Source: Diphasiastrum complanatum | Taxonomy: Eukaryota > Streptophyta > Lycopodiopsida > Lycopodiales > Lycopodiaceae | Length of the DNA: 64,000 nt | Reading direction: 5' to 3' | NCBI GenBank assembly: GCA_029204225.1 | Contig: MU831872.1 | Coordinates: forward strand, 35,408 to 99,407 | In this document: in pieces, positions 1 through 13,273 of the stretch | How the letters are laid out: the number at the start of each line of letters is the position of its first letter | Position numbering within the stretch: the stretch's first letter is position 1 | Translations under genes and position numbers: made by a program | Notes under the pieces: model-generated | Database searches by the model: none | Told to the model about the DNA's origin: nothing | The model's input: the letters and a program-made list of their open reading frames with translations, nothing else

Positions 1-17
1 AAGGGCCCAAAGCCTGC

Positions 18-2445
18 CTATGCATAAAGTAAAGTAAATGTAAATGGACATGGTGAATGTAATGAGCCAAGTCCATAACTTGCTGCAGGTGGAGGAACTG
101 GCTGTGCAGGAGGCGAGTACAGTGGCGATATGTACTGAAAGGGGCGCTGTGGTGGCCGGTACTGGTACATTCTGGGTGCTGCCAAAGGAGGAGGATGTGA
201 TGTGGGTGCTGCCACTGGAGGAGCCACTGTGGATGTGAGCGCTGCAAGAGAAAACCTAGGCACAGATGGTGGCCTGCCATGGAGACTTGCTACTGCAGAA
301 GTGGACGGCGATGGAGGGGCTGCAGGCCTAAATGGCATCGGTGGCACTGGAGGAGCTGTGCGACGCACATACACCCTCTGAGGAGCTGGAGAAACTGTAG
401 GCACCTCATGCGGCTGCTCTGGCTGGGACTCTGTGTATGGCATGCTGGCAAGAGATGATGGGGGCGCCCTGACACTCGGCATCTGCTGGGCCTCTGAATC
501 CAATGTGGCAACCAAGTCGTCCAGCTGGGCATCCGAATACAAATGCTCTGGGCTCTGGGACTCATCCTGTGCACCAGCCTCTAAATCATCATGTGCACCA
601 ACCTCTGAACTGTCCATGAGCTCATAGACCAGTCCAAGTGTCGACCCCTCGCTGTCAGCCATGCGGAGCACAATGTAGAGTGGTCGAAGCAGTCCTGAAT
701 GTCTGTGCATCCCTCCAGAACTGGTCTCCCCTCCCCGTGGAAGAAAAGTGCTCCCCATCCTCAGTGTGCGGAAACGTACTGGCACTCCAAAGATCTTTGG
801 CAACCATCTGTAGAAGCTGGGCTCTGCACTTGATCAAACGGTCGATGACCACCAAGTCGAATGCAAAGCGTGTGGGGGCTGGCTTACGGAGGTCCAGATG
901 GCTGAACACCCGGAACATGGCAAGAACACGCCTCTTTCTGGTGACAAAAGTCACCAGGAAGAGGGCCTCCCGGACGATGGCTCTAACCCAGGGAAGTGCT
1001 CCAATGTCCCCCATCAAAAGGTCTGTCGTGGGCTGCACAGGGGGTATGAACAATATGAGGGAACTCGGCCTCTAGCAGTACACCCATCTGAATGCAATTC
1101 GTGGCATTGTCCGTCACCACCATGACGACATGTTGTGGGCCTATGGCTAGGATGGAAGACATGATGACATCAAACATGAACTCTGCAGATATGACTCTCC
1201 CCCCCTTGCTGCAATCCACTGCCCTCAAAAACTGTGTGCCCATGCAGCTGGAGACCAGTATGTTGAGGATCGGCCTCCTCCTGACATCAGTCCAGCCATC
1301 GGACATAATGCTGCAACCGTAAGTGGCGCAGTGCCGACGTAGAGGCTCCATCTCTCTAGACAAGGACTCAACCCTATCCCTCAGCATGTGTGTGCGGACA
1401 ACCTCTGAACTAGGGACTCTCCAGCTAGGGCTAACAGATTGTGCAAGGCGGAAGGCCCTTCTGAAGGGCTCAGAGTCGGTGATGGCAAAGGGCAGGTTCA
1501 ACTCGTAAATCAGACTGGCCACGGCCTGTGTGGCCTCTCTGTCCATGTGTGGCTGATGCGCGCCGCGAATGGTCTGCTGCACAAGGGCTCTCCCCGGTGG
1601 GTGACGGGTGGTGGACCTCCAGCACGGTGCACCAACCGTGACGGGAATGGACGATGACGCGACAGGCTGGGCACTGGTGGATGCATCGGCTGTAGACATG
1701 GAATGGGGAGAGTGGGATGCACTGGCAGGGATGGGTGCAGCAGCATAGGTGGGGTGCACTGGTGGAGGGGCAACATCTGGCATGGGGTACGAAAATTGCT
1801 GGCTGAGGAGGTCATCCGGATGGGAAGGGAAGGAAGAAGGGATCTCTTCCACATCCTCGAAAGCCCCAGCAGTAGCATCCTGGGCCCGCTCGGGTGGCGG
1901 AGAGTCCATGAGAAAGTCGTAGACTGGTGGAGCGCGAGCAACAGTGGGTGGTGGTGGAACCGCAGTGGCAACTGGCGGACGCGATGGGACGGGATCCACC
2001 GGAATCTGAGCAGATGGGGGTGCGTGAGGCAGAACTGTCTGAGGGGGATGAGGGGCAAAGGGACCGGAGGAGGATGCACTCCCTCTCCTCGTGCGTGCCA
2101 ACCAAGCAGGCAGCTACTCTGGGTCAGCCACATAAGGAGCGGTGCAAAATCGGAGAATGCCCTCCGAAATGGTGTTCTCCCCTGCCACGAGCCGCGGCCC
2201 GTAGGTGTCCAGTAGTCGCTGCCTGTCGGGGACGGTCATGCTGCCACAAGGGGCAGCATTCAAGGTGGCACCATTTTTGGCCCGTGCACCGAGCAGATGG
2301 CCTTTAAGGCGAGTGAGGGATGTAGCAAACTCGACGAGACAGTATCGGCAGCACACGATCTTTTGACCGGTCTTGTTGGCCTTGTCGGCAACCCGCCTGA
2401 CAATGTTACCTCGTCCCACAGACCGGAAAGGTCGGATTGCACCAT
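18..2445 (-). pseudogene. hAT transposase, BED finger plus DUF659, broken
   Basis: Read right to left. A BED-type zinc finger (CCRYC..., then LKGH) lies near 2280-2350. An in-frame TAG at 2114-2116 follows the sequence APYVADPE. A Pro/Ser-rich linker follows, then a DUF659 region with SDGWTDVRRRPILN, ILVSSCMGT and VVMVVTDNATNC (about 1060-1320). The frame shifts near 1020-1050 (HTPCAAHD against the expected continuation into DLLMGDIG) and again near 670-690. The DUF659 tail (LGLVYELMDSS) then runs straight into an acidic and Pro-rich C-terminus of about 190 residues, without the usual hAT dimerisation block (WW...A...L...A.S...ERNWS). The ancestral protein would be a nuclear cut-and-paste transposase; this copy cannot be active. 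Start codon uncertain. Confidence 0.85.
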
Positions 2446-2745
2446 TGCGATGGAGAAAACTAGGGACAAAACACTAGAAAAAAAACAGCAGGGTACACTG
2501 TGTGAGAGACGCTGAAAATGGGCGAAGGCAGGTTCATGCAAATCAGATGCAAGGCAGGGCGGTCTGTGGGCGAAGGGCGACGCAAATCAGACGCAAGGCA
2601 GGGAAGGCAGGGCAGCAAAACCAGTAGCGAAGGCAAGGCAACGATGGCTGGAAAAAAATTGAGAGAGAAGAAGCGAGGGGGGCGGGTAGATTAGGTTTAA
2701 AAAAATTTGAAAAAATATTAAATATTAATTCTATTAATATATTAT

Positions 2746-2826
2746 GGTACCGCGGTACCATCGTGGTACCGCGGTACCAGTACGGTCCCGCGGTACCGGG
2801 ATCCGCGGTACCCAGTACCGCGGGAC
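2746..2826. repeat. GGTACC/CCGCGG palindrome array at hAT end
   Basis: About 80 bases of overlapping palindromes: GGTACCGCGGTACC occurs at 2746-2759 and again about 18 bases later, followed by variants joined by CAGTACGG, GGGATCC and CCAGTACC. It lies directly inside the 5' terminus of the hAT element and is followed by a TA-rich stretch. The position fits a subterminal transposase-binding or hairpin region. Confidence 0.8.
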
Positions 2827-3372
2827 CTATGATATATATATACATATTATATATATACCTCTTAGAAACCCATTCCGAACGTACTGTATGTTCCAGACAA
2901 TACTTTTCGGAACGTATTGGGTCGGAACGTTTTTCCTTTTAATTAAAAAAAGCAGGACACCAATCTGCTCGCTGCTCTGCCTCCTGTTTTATCTTTTGGT
3001 TCTTGCCATGATTGTCCGATAGAAGGACTGAGTGAGTTCAGGAATCTATTTAAGTGATTACTAGATTCCATGATTGTCCAAAGTGCAGCCTTCAGCGAGT
3101 CCTTGCTTGCACGATGGTGAGACATTTGAATGCTTACCAGCTGAAGATACTCCACCATAATCTGCTGAAACCTGGGTCGGAACAGGCCCTTTGTTAAATA
3201 TTTACGTTTTCTTTAATAAAAAAATACACAATTGGCAACTATGATATAGATACATACCTAAATTCATTCATACATACATACATAGATGAGTGCTGAACTA
3301 AATTCAAAGCAACAAGTTCGAATCTTAATTTCTCATGTAAAGAGTTAAACAAAATTTGTTTCTTGATTGCAG

Positions 3373-4358
3373 AATTTGTGTACAACTGCAGCATATATGA
3401 GAATACGTGAGCTTTTGGATCAGGAAAAGAAGGTATGATCTGCATGTCTTTTTTGGTGAAGGAATGCCCTGGTCCTTACATTGTTGGTGAGTGCATTTCA
3501 ATTCTGCATTAGTAGTACAGAAATAAGGGGCCTGTTGTTTTTGAATCCTTTCCTCTCCTTGAGGTCTGGAGTTCAATTCCTCTTACAAATGCATGGATAT
3601 ACAAGTTAAATGTTTTCTGGCATGAGTAACTGCATGTGAACTCATTGATGATTATTGTGAAAGCTTATTGAGTAAGATGGGGCCATAAAAGAAACCTGTC
3701 ATGACTATATCTTCTCACTTTGGGAAATCACTTGGTACCCCAAATAGAGCTAACATTTTCTTGATTATTTTGTAGGTAAACACGATATAATTTGCATCAT
3801 AAGCAACAACTCTCTTTCAAATGAGAATAGCTTTACGTGTCAAGTAATCTTCAGAGTTTGACATTATAAAATAGAACTAAGTGCTGTGTTTTTTTTTTGG
3901 CATGAACCGACCATACTGACTGCAGGCGGAGGAGAAAGCAAGGTCTGCAGGAGCAGAGACTCCAACTCAAACGGGCGTTGCTCCTTACATACGGCCTATG
4001 ACTATGGCAGATATGCGTCAAGCCATGGAGAAGGTGAAGATGTCATGTTGCTTGTGAATGTTCTGGTTTTGTGTCTCCTATTTGTTGTTGCTTATGCTCT
4101 CATCATTGGCAGATATCCATTCTCTTCAGTAGTTCCTATCATTTTGCCCTCCGTTACACTTTCTAAGCATGATAAATGTTGAAATGGAAATATTCTTGCA
4201 CAAGATTGAGGATCATTGATGAGGTCAGCTGAAAATTCTGTCAGGTTCGCTCAAGTGTGGCATCTGATGCTGGAAGTATGCTTGAACTTCAACAATGGAA
4301 TGAACAATATGGAGAGGGAGGTACCCGAAAGAAAACCACCCTTAGTTATTTCATGTAA
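3373..4358 (+). CDS. AAA+ ATPase (At1g64110/DAA1 type), last three exons
   Basis: Three phase-0 exons with GT..AG borders: 3373-3432 (NLCTTAAYMRIRELLDQEKK), 3926-4033 (AEEKARSAG... RPMTMADMRQAMEK) and 4245-4358 (VRSSVASDAG... LQQWNEQYGEGGTRKK... YFM, stop TAA 4356-4358). Together they give the last 93 residues. The segment matches the extreme C-terminus I know from plant P-loop ATPases of the At1g64110/At4g28000 group: the NLC.TAAYRP.REL helix at the end of the AAA lid, a Lys/Glu linker, the RPLTMEDM.QAK..V helix and the ending QWNELYGEGGSRKK..LSYFL. The AAA core (Walker A and B, arginine finger) must lie left of base 1, because the space between is filled by the hAT element. The usual YRP is YMR here. 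The cellular role of the family is not well fixed, so I give none. Confidence 0.88.
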
Positions 4359-5046
4359 AGGGCGAGATGGAATGACGCAGATACTAAGATGCAGTGAAAA
4401 TGGCTAGTGCCTGCAGTGTCTTTTTTTGAGGGTATCACCTACTTATCAATACAGAAGCCTAACTAAGCAAGTATTCTGTAGATGATTTGCCAATTTTTTC
4501 CTATTTTTTGCTATCTGGTCCAATCCCCAGAGGCCTAGTACAAACAAAGAGGAACAGTCTTCGGAATAAGTGACTTTTTTCACCAAATATATAACGCTGT
4601 GAAACAAATCTGCACTGCAATGTATGAAATTTTTTGTGCCTGGCCCATCAATGTTAAAAGCAATGAACAAATGTGAGGCTGGTTGCACTTATTGAGTTTC
4701 AGTTTAAGCTTTCTCTTTTAGTTCCTGTCCACCAAATATGCATGGTCTTCAATACGTCGAGATCTTACATGCAAAGGCATGAGTTTGCATTAGACCATAT
4801 CTTCCTCTTACACACAGTATATTCTTCCATTGGCATCTGGGTAGTTGAAAATAACCCATCAAGGGAGAAGCATAGCTGCCCATGAAGCTTTTAAGGTTAA
4901 TATATTTTATCAGTTTCATATAAATCTGTGGGCTTTTTGGCAGCACATCTCATTACGGATATTGGTGTCATGATGAGAATAATAGACGTTTTTTCACAAC
5001 TTGCTCCGCAAGCACCTAAATAAAATGGTTGCTTTGCAAGATGATG

Positions 5047-5290
5047 CACTTGAAATCATTCGCTTTTAGTGCTTAAGAATCAAAACTTTGTTTTATCATG
5101 ATGTGAATACCAGTGACTCTTCGAATGTGAGCAGCAAAATGCCACTGCAAGATGATGCGATATTTTTGTTGTCATATGGTTCGGTCCACTTGAAATCATC
5201 CGCATTTAATGCTTAAGAATCAGGATTTTGTTTTATCATGATGTGAATACTACTGACTCTTCGAATGTGACTACCAAAATGTTATTGCAA
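5047..5290. repeat. Imperfect tandem duplication, about 140-bp period
   Basis: The segment starting CACTTGAAATCATTCGC at 5047 recurs at 5187 as CACTTGAAATCATCCGC. Both copies continue through TGCTTAAGAATCA, TTTTATCATGATGTGAATAC, TGACTCTTCGAATGTGA and AAAATG. By eye the copies are roughly 85-90% identical. Confidence 0.8.
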
Positions 5291-7194
5291 GATGGTTGCG
5301 TTCCCCAACCCTTCCCAACTTTGAAAAGTCAGTGTGTGGTGATTGGGATTTCATTGTAACATCATGTGAATAATTGAATTGTGTCCCTTCAGTAACCGTT
5401 GATACTAGTCTCGATGCTGGAATTCTAGTACAAAATCTCTTGCCCCATGTGACAATTATTTTGATCAATGCATATATGGAGCCAAGCTATTGTAAACATT
5501 GCTTGTATTAGTAGCTTTTGCAATGAATTAGTCTTCATAGCATCACATTGATGAGTTGGTGTGTCGTGCTTGAGTTGGTGGGCTTGTCCACCCAAGTTTG
5601 ATTCTTTGTGATAATCTACAAAGTTCTTATAGCAAGTCGAACTACTACAAATGGTATGTTTGATTCTATAGAGAAAAGCCAAAAGAAATTTCCTAGAAGA
5701 AAAATGCTAATCGGAGATTTAAATTCCATACCTCCTTAGCAACAAACTTCTATTATCCCTAATAACCACCACCTCATAGATCGCACTAGCTTAATCCTTT
5801 CTCGGCCCATCAATGCATTTAATGCAACTACTCGATCTATTTGAGGAGCAAAGAGGTGTTGTAATGTTTGATTGATAACCCCACATTTTTTAAAAAGTCC
5901 TCTTTCTACCATCCTTGTATCTCATTTTACACTTCATTCACATCCTTTATTTTTGCCATTGATTTCAAGCATCTCCCAATCCACTTTTTCCACCTTATTT
6001 CAATATTGGAAATTGCATCCAATTGTATTATAAGATGCCAAATCAACTTTTCCAAACATCCAAACTTAAGGATGGTAATAAGCAAAGGGAAATAAGTCAT
6101 GCTAAGCGAGCCTTGTTATCAAATAGGTTGTTTCCATGTTGTAGCTACAATTTGACTAGCATATCCAACCCTATCAACACCCATAGCAACATGGGTCCAT
6201 GAGTGTTTTGGAACTAGACTATTCATGCCTAAGTAGCCAAGTGGCTTTGTAGGGGATATGTAGGGTATATGCGCATAGAGTACTTCACTAACCACCCCTT
6301 GTGAATTTTGAATTGTTCCATAAGGTGTTGCTCAAAGTAGTTGCTTGGAACTAGGATTGGGTATTAATATAAGAAGTTTAGTTACTAGCTCTGATTGCGC
6401 GCTCAGACTAGCGATTAGTGTCCTTCCGAAGCTCCAATCTTAGCTTTTGGTAGATAATTTATATGATTTCAAAACAACCCACAAATATGGCATCACATAA
6501 GCTCAAAGAAGGTAAAGTATAAAGTAGAAAGTAAATTCCAACTATGACTAGTAAATGAATATTAGTGACGTCGTAAATGGCATATCCCCATATTCCTACA
6601 AGAATTACAATAGAGTCGCTTACAATGTAGTTAAAACTTTCATTCAACAATGGCCACAAGAATATAATAAATAAACTAGTGTCTCAACATTGCATGTTCT
6701 TTTAAGCAGACGACGTAGAGTTGGTGTATTGTCCCCCCTAAGTCAAGAGCATGTGTTGGCATAGTTTTTAATGAATTTTTTTTTTTTAAGAATAAGCTTT
6801 ATCCTTCATGTTTTACGAGCATATTCGATGAGCTTTCAAATTTTAGAGGGGCTTTAAAGCTGCCCCATAGGATGGTAGGTATGCGCACAGGTGAACTATC
6901 TTGCATAGTCACTAGGTGACATGGCATGTTGATAGGCATGGAAGATTGAACATTTATATCTTGCATTGTCATTTTGGTCTCAAATCTTTTGTTACTATTT
7001 TGTTTGTGTTCTAGTATTATTCCTTTGAATGATTTCTGATTATCTAGATTGTAGACCAACTATTTTAGCACTTCTACAAAGAGCTTTCCTAACACTAATA
7101 AAGTACTCAATAAGACCAACACAACAAAATATAATGTAGTCCTAGTTGAGTTGGTCAAAATCTTTGTCCAAATTTATCTTTCTAAAATAGCTTC

Positions 7195-7341
7195 AAGTTT
7201 ATAATAGTCAACATGATCAAGACCAAATGTCTAAGATGATATAAGTTATAATAGTCAGCATGATCGAGTGTAAACCAAATGTCTAAGATGGTATAAGCTA
7301 TAATAGTCAGCATGATTGAGATGTCTAAGATGATATAAGTT
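7195..7341. repeat. Three tandem units of about 45-54 bp
   Basis: Units begin near 7195, 7244 and 7298. Each carries TATAATAGTCA(A/G)CATGAT, then ATGTCTAAGATG(A/G)TATAAG. Spacer length varies because of small deletions. No coding content. Confidence 0.8.
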
Positions 7342-8392
7342 AAATTCTTTCCCTTGACAAATTTGAATTGTTTTTCGAGGATGACTTTGTTAAGAATAGG
7401 AGAGCCTATTTAACTAGGACTTTGGCAGCATTGTACAAGGAAGTTTTTATAACCCTAGGAGATTTGGTTTTAGAAATCATTCTAATTAGGCATTCCAACA
7501 TCCAAGGAATAGAAGCTTAGGCTTCAAAATGAGAGAGCTATTGATTATGTAAATTTGTAATCTTTTGTGTAGTTTCTAATTTCGAGGAAATGTTGATAAA
7601 AAGTGTAGTAAGATTGTAAGCTTTTATCGATTTAAAATTCATCTAAAGGAAGTGACAGGAAATGTGAAATATATTAAGCCAAGCAAAAGAGATGTGAGGT
7701 CCAACTCTACAATTGGACCAAGTGTGGTGTTCATAGCTACAAGTGATATCAACATCATCAACAAAGGAGAGCTAAAATTAGAGCTAGTTCCATTGGACAT
7801 TTTTGAAATGAAGCATAACACGCAACAACAAAAAAGGTCATTTTTTTACGTAAAATCATGAAAAAGCAATTTTTGGGACCGTGGAAAGTCCTTTTGGAAT
7901 TCGACAGATGTAAATTTAACAAGAAGTACGCATTAGCATTTTGTCGATGGCAAATTTAGTTTATACGATGCATTTTGACGAATGTAGGTTTGAGAAGTCC
8001 ACATCGAATTTGAAGTGAATGTCAAAAACAGATGTCCACATTAAATTTGACGTGCCCGTCTTAAACGTCAGATTTCAATAGAATCCATCAATGTTAGATT
8101 TTGACATCTCCTATGGTTTTCCTATGGACAAAGAAGTTTAAAATCCGTTGAAAATTTCCAACAAATGTCCAACATATTTCTTATTGGTTTTCAAAAGTGT
8201 TGGAATCTGACGAAACACAATCGTGTCAAAATCCAACATTTACTGTGGATTTTTGACATGTCCCTTGGATGTTCGATGGAATTTTTAATTCGAAATCAAA
8301 CTAATAATATTTTGGTGGATTCTGGCATTGTATGCTAGGTTTTTTTTGCAGTAGAGTTCGGAGGGTAGTTTTTTGCTCATCAAGTAAATATG

Positions 8393-8501
<109 letters not shown>

Positions 8502-8526
8502 ACTTTATGGCTATTTTATGGCTCCA

Positions 8527-8569
8527 AAACCCTAAACTATAAACCCTAACCCCAAAACTGAAACCCTAA
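8527..8569. promoter_or_regulatory. Three telo-box motifs beside the CT tract
   Basis: AAACCCTAA occurs at 8527-8535, 8541-8549 and 8561-8569. In plants this motif is bound by TRB/Myb-type telomere-repeat proteins and also occurs in many ribosomal-protein promoters. Here it lies about 30 bases from a long GA/CT tract. No gene start is visible downstream, so a regulatory role is only a suggestion; a worn interstitial telomere repeat is the alternative. Confidence 0.5.
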
Positions 8570-8937
8570 ACAAACAAAGCAATACATATAACGACACTCA
8601 CAAAATAAAACAATACATTTATCATTAAATCTCAATTATGTAACAGCATTTTAGAAAAAGCTTTTAAAAACAGCTCCCATAATTTGAGCCCAAAAACAGC
8701 ATCTCACATCTTAACAAAGTACATATTATGATTTTATTCTGATTATGTAACAAGAAGCTAAAAAAATAGTATTTGTAACATTCAAGTACAAAAAAGCCCA
8801 TAGCTATATTGTCCAAAAGGTTGTAGCAAAAATATTGACCACAATTTTTCCTTTTTGCTTTTGCATGACAGCCTATATTCTACAAGTGAAAAGAAAACAC
8901 TCTACCGCACTTAAAGCGAAGGCCCTTCAAGCTGTGT

Positions 8938-9927
8938 TTAGGACTCACAGTCACTAAGTTCCACATCTCCAACATCATTTTTGTTTGATTCATTGGCTTT
9001 TTCATCACTGCCTTCATCATCATATTCACCATCTGCGTCAAACATGTCATAGTTGTCTTCCTTATCATCAACTTCTCTATTTATTGTATGTGCAAGCAAG
9101 CTATCAAACCTTGGTACACACTGCTTGAAATATTGAAAATCTACATTCTTTAAAAAAAAAATTAACATTACATCATCTAATGTTACTACCATTGGCATCC
9201 TCATAGCTGTCCAAACAATTGTGGCCCTAGTAATGTCCATTCCTTTCCCTTGGTATGGGATCACCCACATTGCTCATGGATAATATTTTCCAGCACTTAA
9301 CATTGCTAGCAACACCTATGGGAGTGCATTATTCAGCCTAGATTTCATGTGGAAGAGTGAAAAGATGTAGGCTTTCTCAAACAAATTAGTTGGAGTCAAC
9401 ATGACTCGATTTTTCATCTTCAGTGCTCCATATTTAATATACTCATTCATTCTCTTATTTATATCATCCTGACTAACACCATGGATCACACACTGGAAGT
9501 GTCTTTACCCAAATCATTCATACAATAGCCTATTTTACCATGCCAGGTATGTATGTTAATGGACAAACCTACATAGTACTAAGTTACCATGTGGGAGTAT
9601 CCTTTGACCAATCTAGATAGTGCTTGATTAAATGATTTAATTTCAAGACAGTAGATGCAAAACACTTGCAAATCATCTAAAAATGAAAATGCTTCAAACT
9701 CCACCTCTCTCTAAAGAACAAACCCTTGCTATCACACTCAACAACTTAGAATCCACATCAATTCTTGCTACTCCAATTGTGATACTCAACTCAAGCTTCC
9801 TTTTTGGTTTTTCATACTTTTTCACTAATGCAAAAAGTGTGTGCTTATTTTCCTTAGAACCATTATCTTGTTGATTAGTGTTGCATTCATCAGCAACATT
9901 GTTTTCCCATTCCAAGAACCTACACAA
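8938..9927 (-). pseudogene. Unrecognised degenerate coding remnant
   Basis: Reverse-strand frames at 9694-9927 (77 aa, with KKYEKPKRKLEL) and 8938-9270 (110 aa, ending in an acidic Asp/Glu/Ser tail, DMFDADGEYDDEGSDEKAN) can be linked by frameshifted segments such as INKRMNEYIKYGALKMKNR and FEKAYIFSLFHMKSRLNN. The composition looks like former protein with several stops between. I do not recognise the family. A decayed transposon ORF is most likely given the neighbourhood. Confidence 0.35.
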
Positions 9928-10237
9928 ATGCTATAGAAACACTCAATCGTACCTACAAAGAAACATTAGTGATGTCAAATAAGGTAGCAACATTAGAGGA
10001 GCAAGGGAACACTAGCAGGTACCAATGTTAGAGGAAGAGCAAAAGAGACAATGTCAAATGAAAAGCAGAGGAACAGTAGTAGCTACCAACGTTAGAGGAA
10101 GACCTATGAGCAGCAATGTCAAAGGAAGAGTAGAGATTTGCATCCCACATGCTTGATTCTCAGACCAACAGTCTTGAAACAGACACAAAACAATATTTCA
10201 AAACTAAACAAAGAGTTCATATGTAAATAGAATATTT

Positions 10238-10455
<218 letters not shown>

Positions 10456-10497
10456 CCACTCTATCACACATGCTCTTTTCCACGCCCACCATCTCCT

Positions 10498-10800
10498 TCG
10501 CTCTTCACGGCAATTGTACAACTGCGCACTCTGTCGCAAAAAATGTGCCAGCATTGTATGCGGCAGAGATGTGGTGTACAAGACTATTATCTTCACACTG
10601 GTCTAGCATTTCACACTTACAGACCACCGTGTTAGCTCGCATGATCCGAGCGAAGCCCTCGGTTTCACATGAGATCATCCTTGCGGAGTTTGCCACCCCC
10701 CCCTATTCAGATTGACGCAACCTTCTAGCTTACCACGTACATCTAGAGAGCTCAGGCACTTCCTGATACAGAATGATAGCTATAAACTTACAAAGTGGAA
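10498..10800 (+). pseudogene. Possible LINE-type ORF2 tail fragment
   Basis: The plus frame gives VPALYAAEMWCTRLLS, then SHLQTTVLARMIRAKPSV and EIILAEFATPPYS, followed after a frame break by QNDSYKLTKW. The order (aromatic/AE.W segment, LQ...L..ML..K.S...ILAEFG..P, then S.R...W) resembles the region behind the RT domain in non-LTR retrotransposons. No RT catalytic motif is present and the frame is soon lost. Either a LINE remnant or a different decayed gene. Confidence 0.35.
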
Positions 10801-11806
<1,006 letters not shown>

Positions 11807-12294
11807 GTGCATCCTTGGGATGTAAATCTGACTATCCTTTGGTTTTACCTTTTAATTCTGATTCATCTGCTAACTTAGGTCTTTTTTATATTTATTCCTT
11901 AGGTTGGTTTCAGGATGCCGTCACCTTGGATTATGGGGAATCCCTTCCTCCATCTAGCCGTTTTATTCAAACCTTGATATGTTGCATGAAAAAGGTCGCT
12001 ACTATGCATGACTTTATCATTGGAATTGATCGGGCTACATGTCTTACTGCTAGACCTGAAGATAAAGTCCTATGTTTTATTAATCTACTTGATACTTTGG
12101 ATTGGGTTAGGATATATCTAGATTTATTAAGAAAAATGATCCACTGGCTGTCGTGGAAACCCTATTTGGTAATATTACTATGTTTGCGAAAAAAATTTGA
12201 GGAATAAGAGAGGTTTTTTAACTCACATATTAGAAATGTTTTTGCATGTCTAGAAAAAGAAAATGGTACTTCTTCTACTGATCCTGCCACTTCG

Positions 12295-12945
12295 TGTGAA
12301 GGATTTCAGATCATCAAGATCCAATCCATGTCCCTGATCTTTGGTTACAACAAGGAGCAAACCAACAATCCTGCCAATGTAGAAAAATCAGCATCTACAT
12401 ACAAAATGAGATGCAAACTCTAAGAGATACTGATCAAACATGAACCAAAACATAAAATATGGTTGCTTTCCATACAATTATAGTACCCTACTGTATTTCA
12501 CATGTGTAAAACCGAAATCAAAATATGAGCATTCTACATGCAAGCTTGCAAGATATCATCAAGAGAGTGCAACAATGAGTAGTAGAACCCAAAGAGAACC
12601 ATGTATAATGATGAAATGAGAGAGAGAAGAGAGAAGATGTGTCTCTCCATGAGTTTCCTCCTTTTATAACAGGTCCAAACCCTATTTGGCCACTTGGCTT
12701 TCCCTCCAAAATGTAAACCCTACTATTTTTGGGTCTAGATTCAAAGTACCCAACATTCAAATTTGAAACTCTCTCAAAATTGACTACCTACTTTCCCACA
12801 CTTTCAATAAGTGTTTATTCAATGTTTTTTAAACCAATATAACTTCAAAAAGTTTATCTCTAAGTTCAAAATGAGTTTTGGCCTCATATTAAACAATTTA
12901 CCAAAATATGACTAAACTAGACTAAACTTGTTGAAATCTCTCACA
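12295..12945 (-). repeat. 3' LTR of the minus copia copy
   Basis: 651 bases, bounded on the reverse strand by TGTGAGAGATTTC... and ...GATTTCCTTCACA-type ends (TGTGA/TCACA inverted). It aligns over its whole length with the two LTRs of the plus copy, with scattered substitutions. The polypurine stretch (read AGAGGGAG on the reverse strand) adjoins it at 12946-12955. Confidence 0.88.
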
Positions 12946-13273
12946 CTCCCTCTTCAACCACACATTCACATGAAATAGCTCAAACATGAGATAGAACAAG
13001 TAAAGTAAACTTTAACAACACTTCCTTGCTGCTCCTTTGACCTTACTTGAGTATGAAATCTCCTGCAAAAATAGATCCATAACATTTTGCCAAACAACCT
13101 TCCTTTGATGCTCTTGACTAGCTTCAAATTGTCACCTTTCCTTTTATGTTGTTGAAGCCCTTTGAAACCAACCTCTTGATCTTCCTCTTGACCATCAAAT
13201 TCATTGAACAAAATTTGTTTTCTAGATCCATTACTTGATTTTCCAGCATGAAAACCATGAGAACCAATATCCA

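Larger units (their letters stand above)
1..2831 (-). mobile_element. hAT-type DNA transposon, 5' part and body (3' end off window)
   Basis: The element reads on the minus strand. Its 5' terminus is at about 2831, where the reverse strand begins CATAGGTCC, close to the CATAGTTGC/CATAGTTCC termini of the other hAT-type elements here. Just inside lies an array of GGTACCGCGGTACC-like palindromes, then an AT-rich leader, a BED zinc finger and a DUF659 transposase region. The other terminus lies beyond base 1, so the target duplication cannot be tested; the 8 bases after 2831 are ATATATAT. It sits upstream of the last exons of the AAA ATPase gene in the same stretch, so it is probably an intron insertion. 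Confidence 0.75.

Noticed and set aside
655-1125. Plus-strand frames opposite the hAT transposase
   Set aside because: The reverse strand carries the recognisable BED/DUF659 protein; the plus frames are its mirror.
2860-3190. Further miniature element with TTCCGAACG words (2870-2935 and 3170-3185)
   Set aside because: The end sequences are only partly inverted and I could find no target duplication, so I did not call it.
5047-5290. CRISPR-like array
   Set aside because: Two long diverged units only, in a plant nuclear context; a plain tandem duplication.
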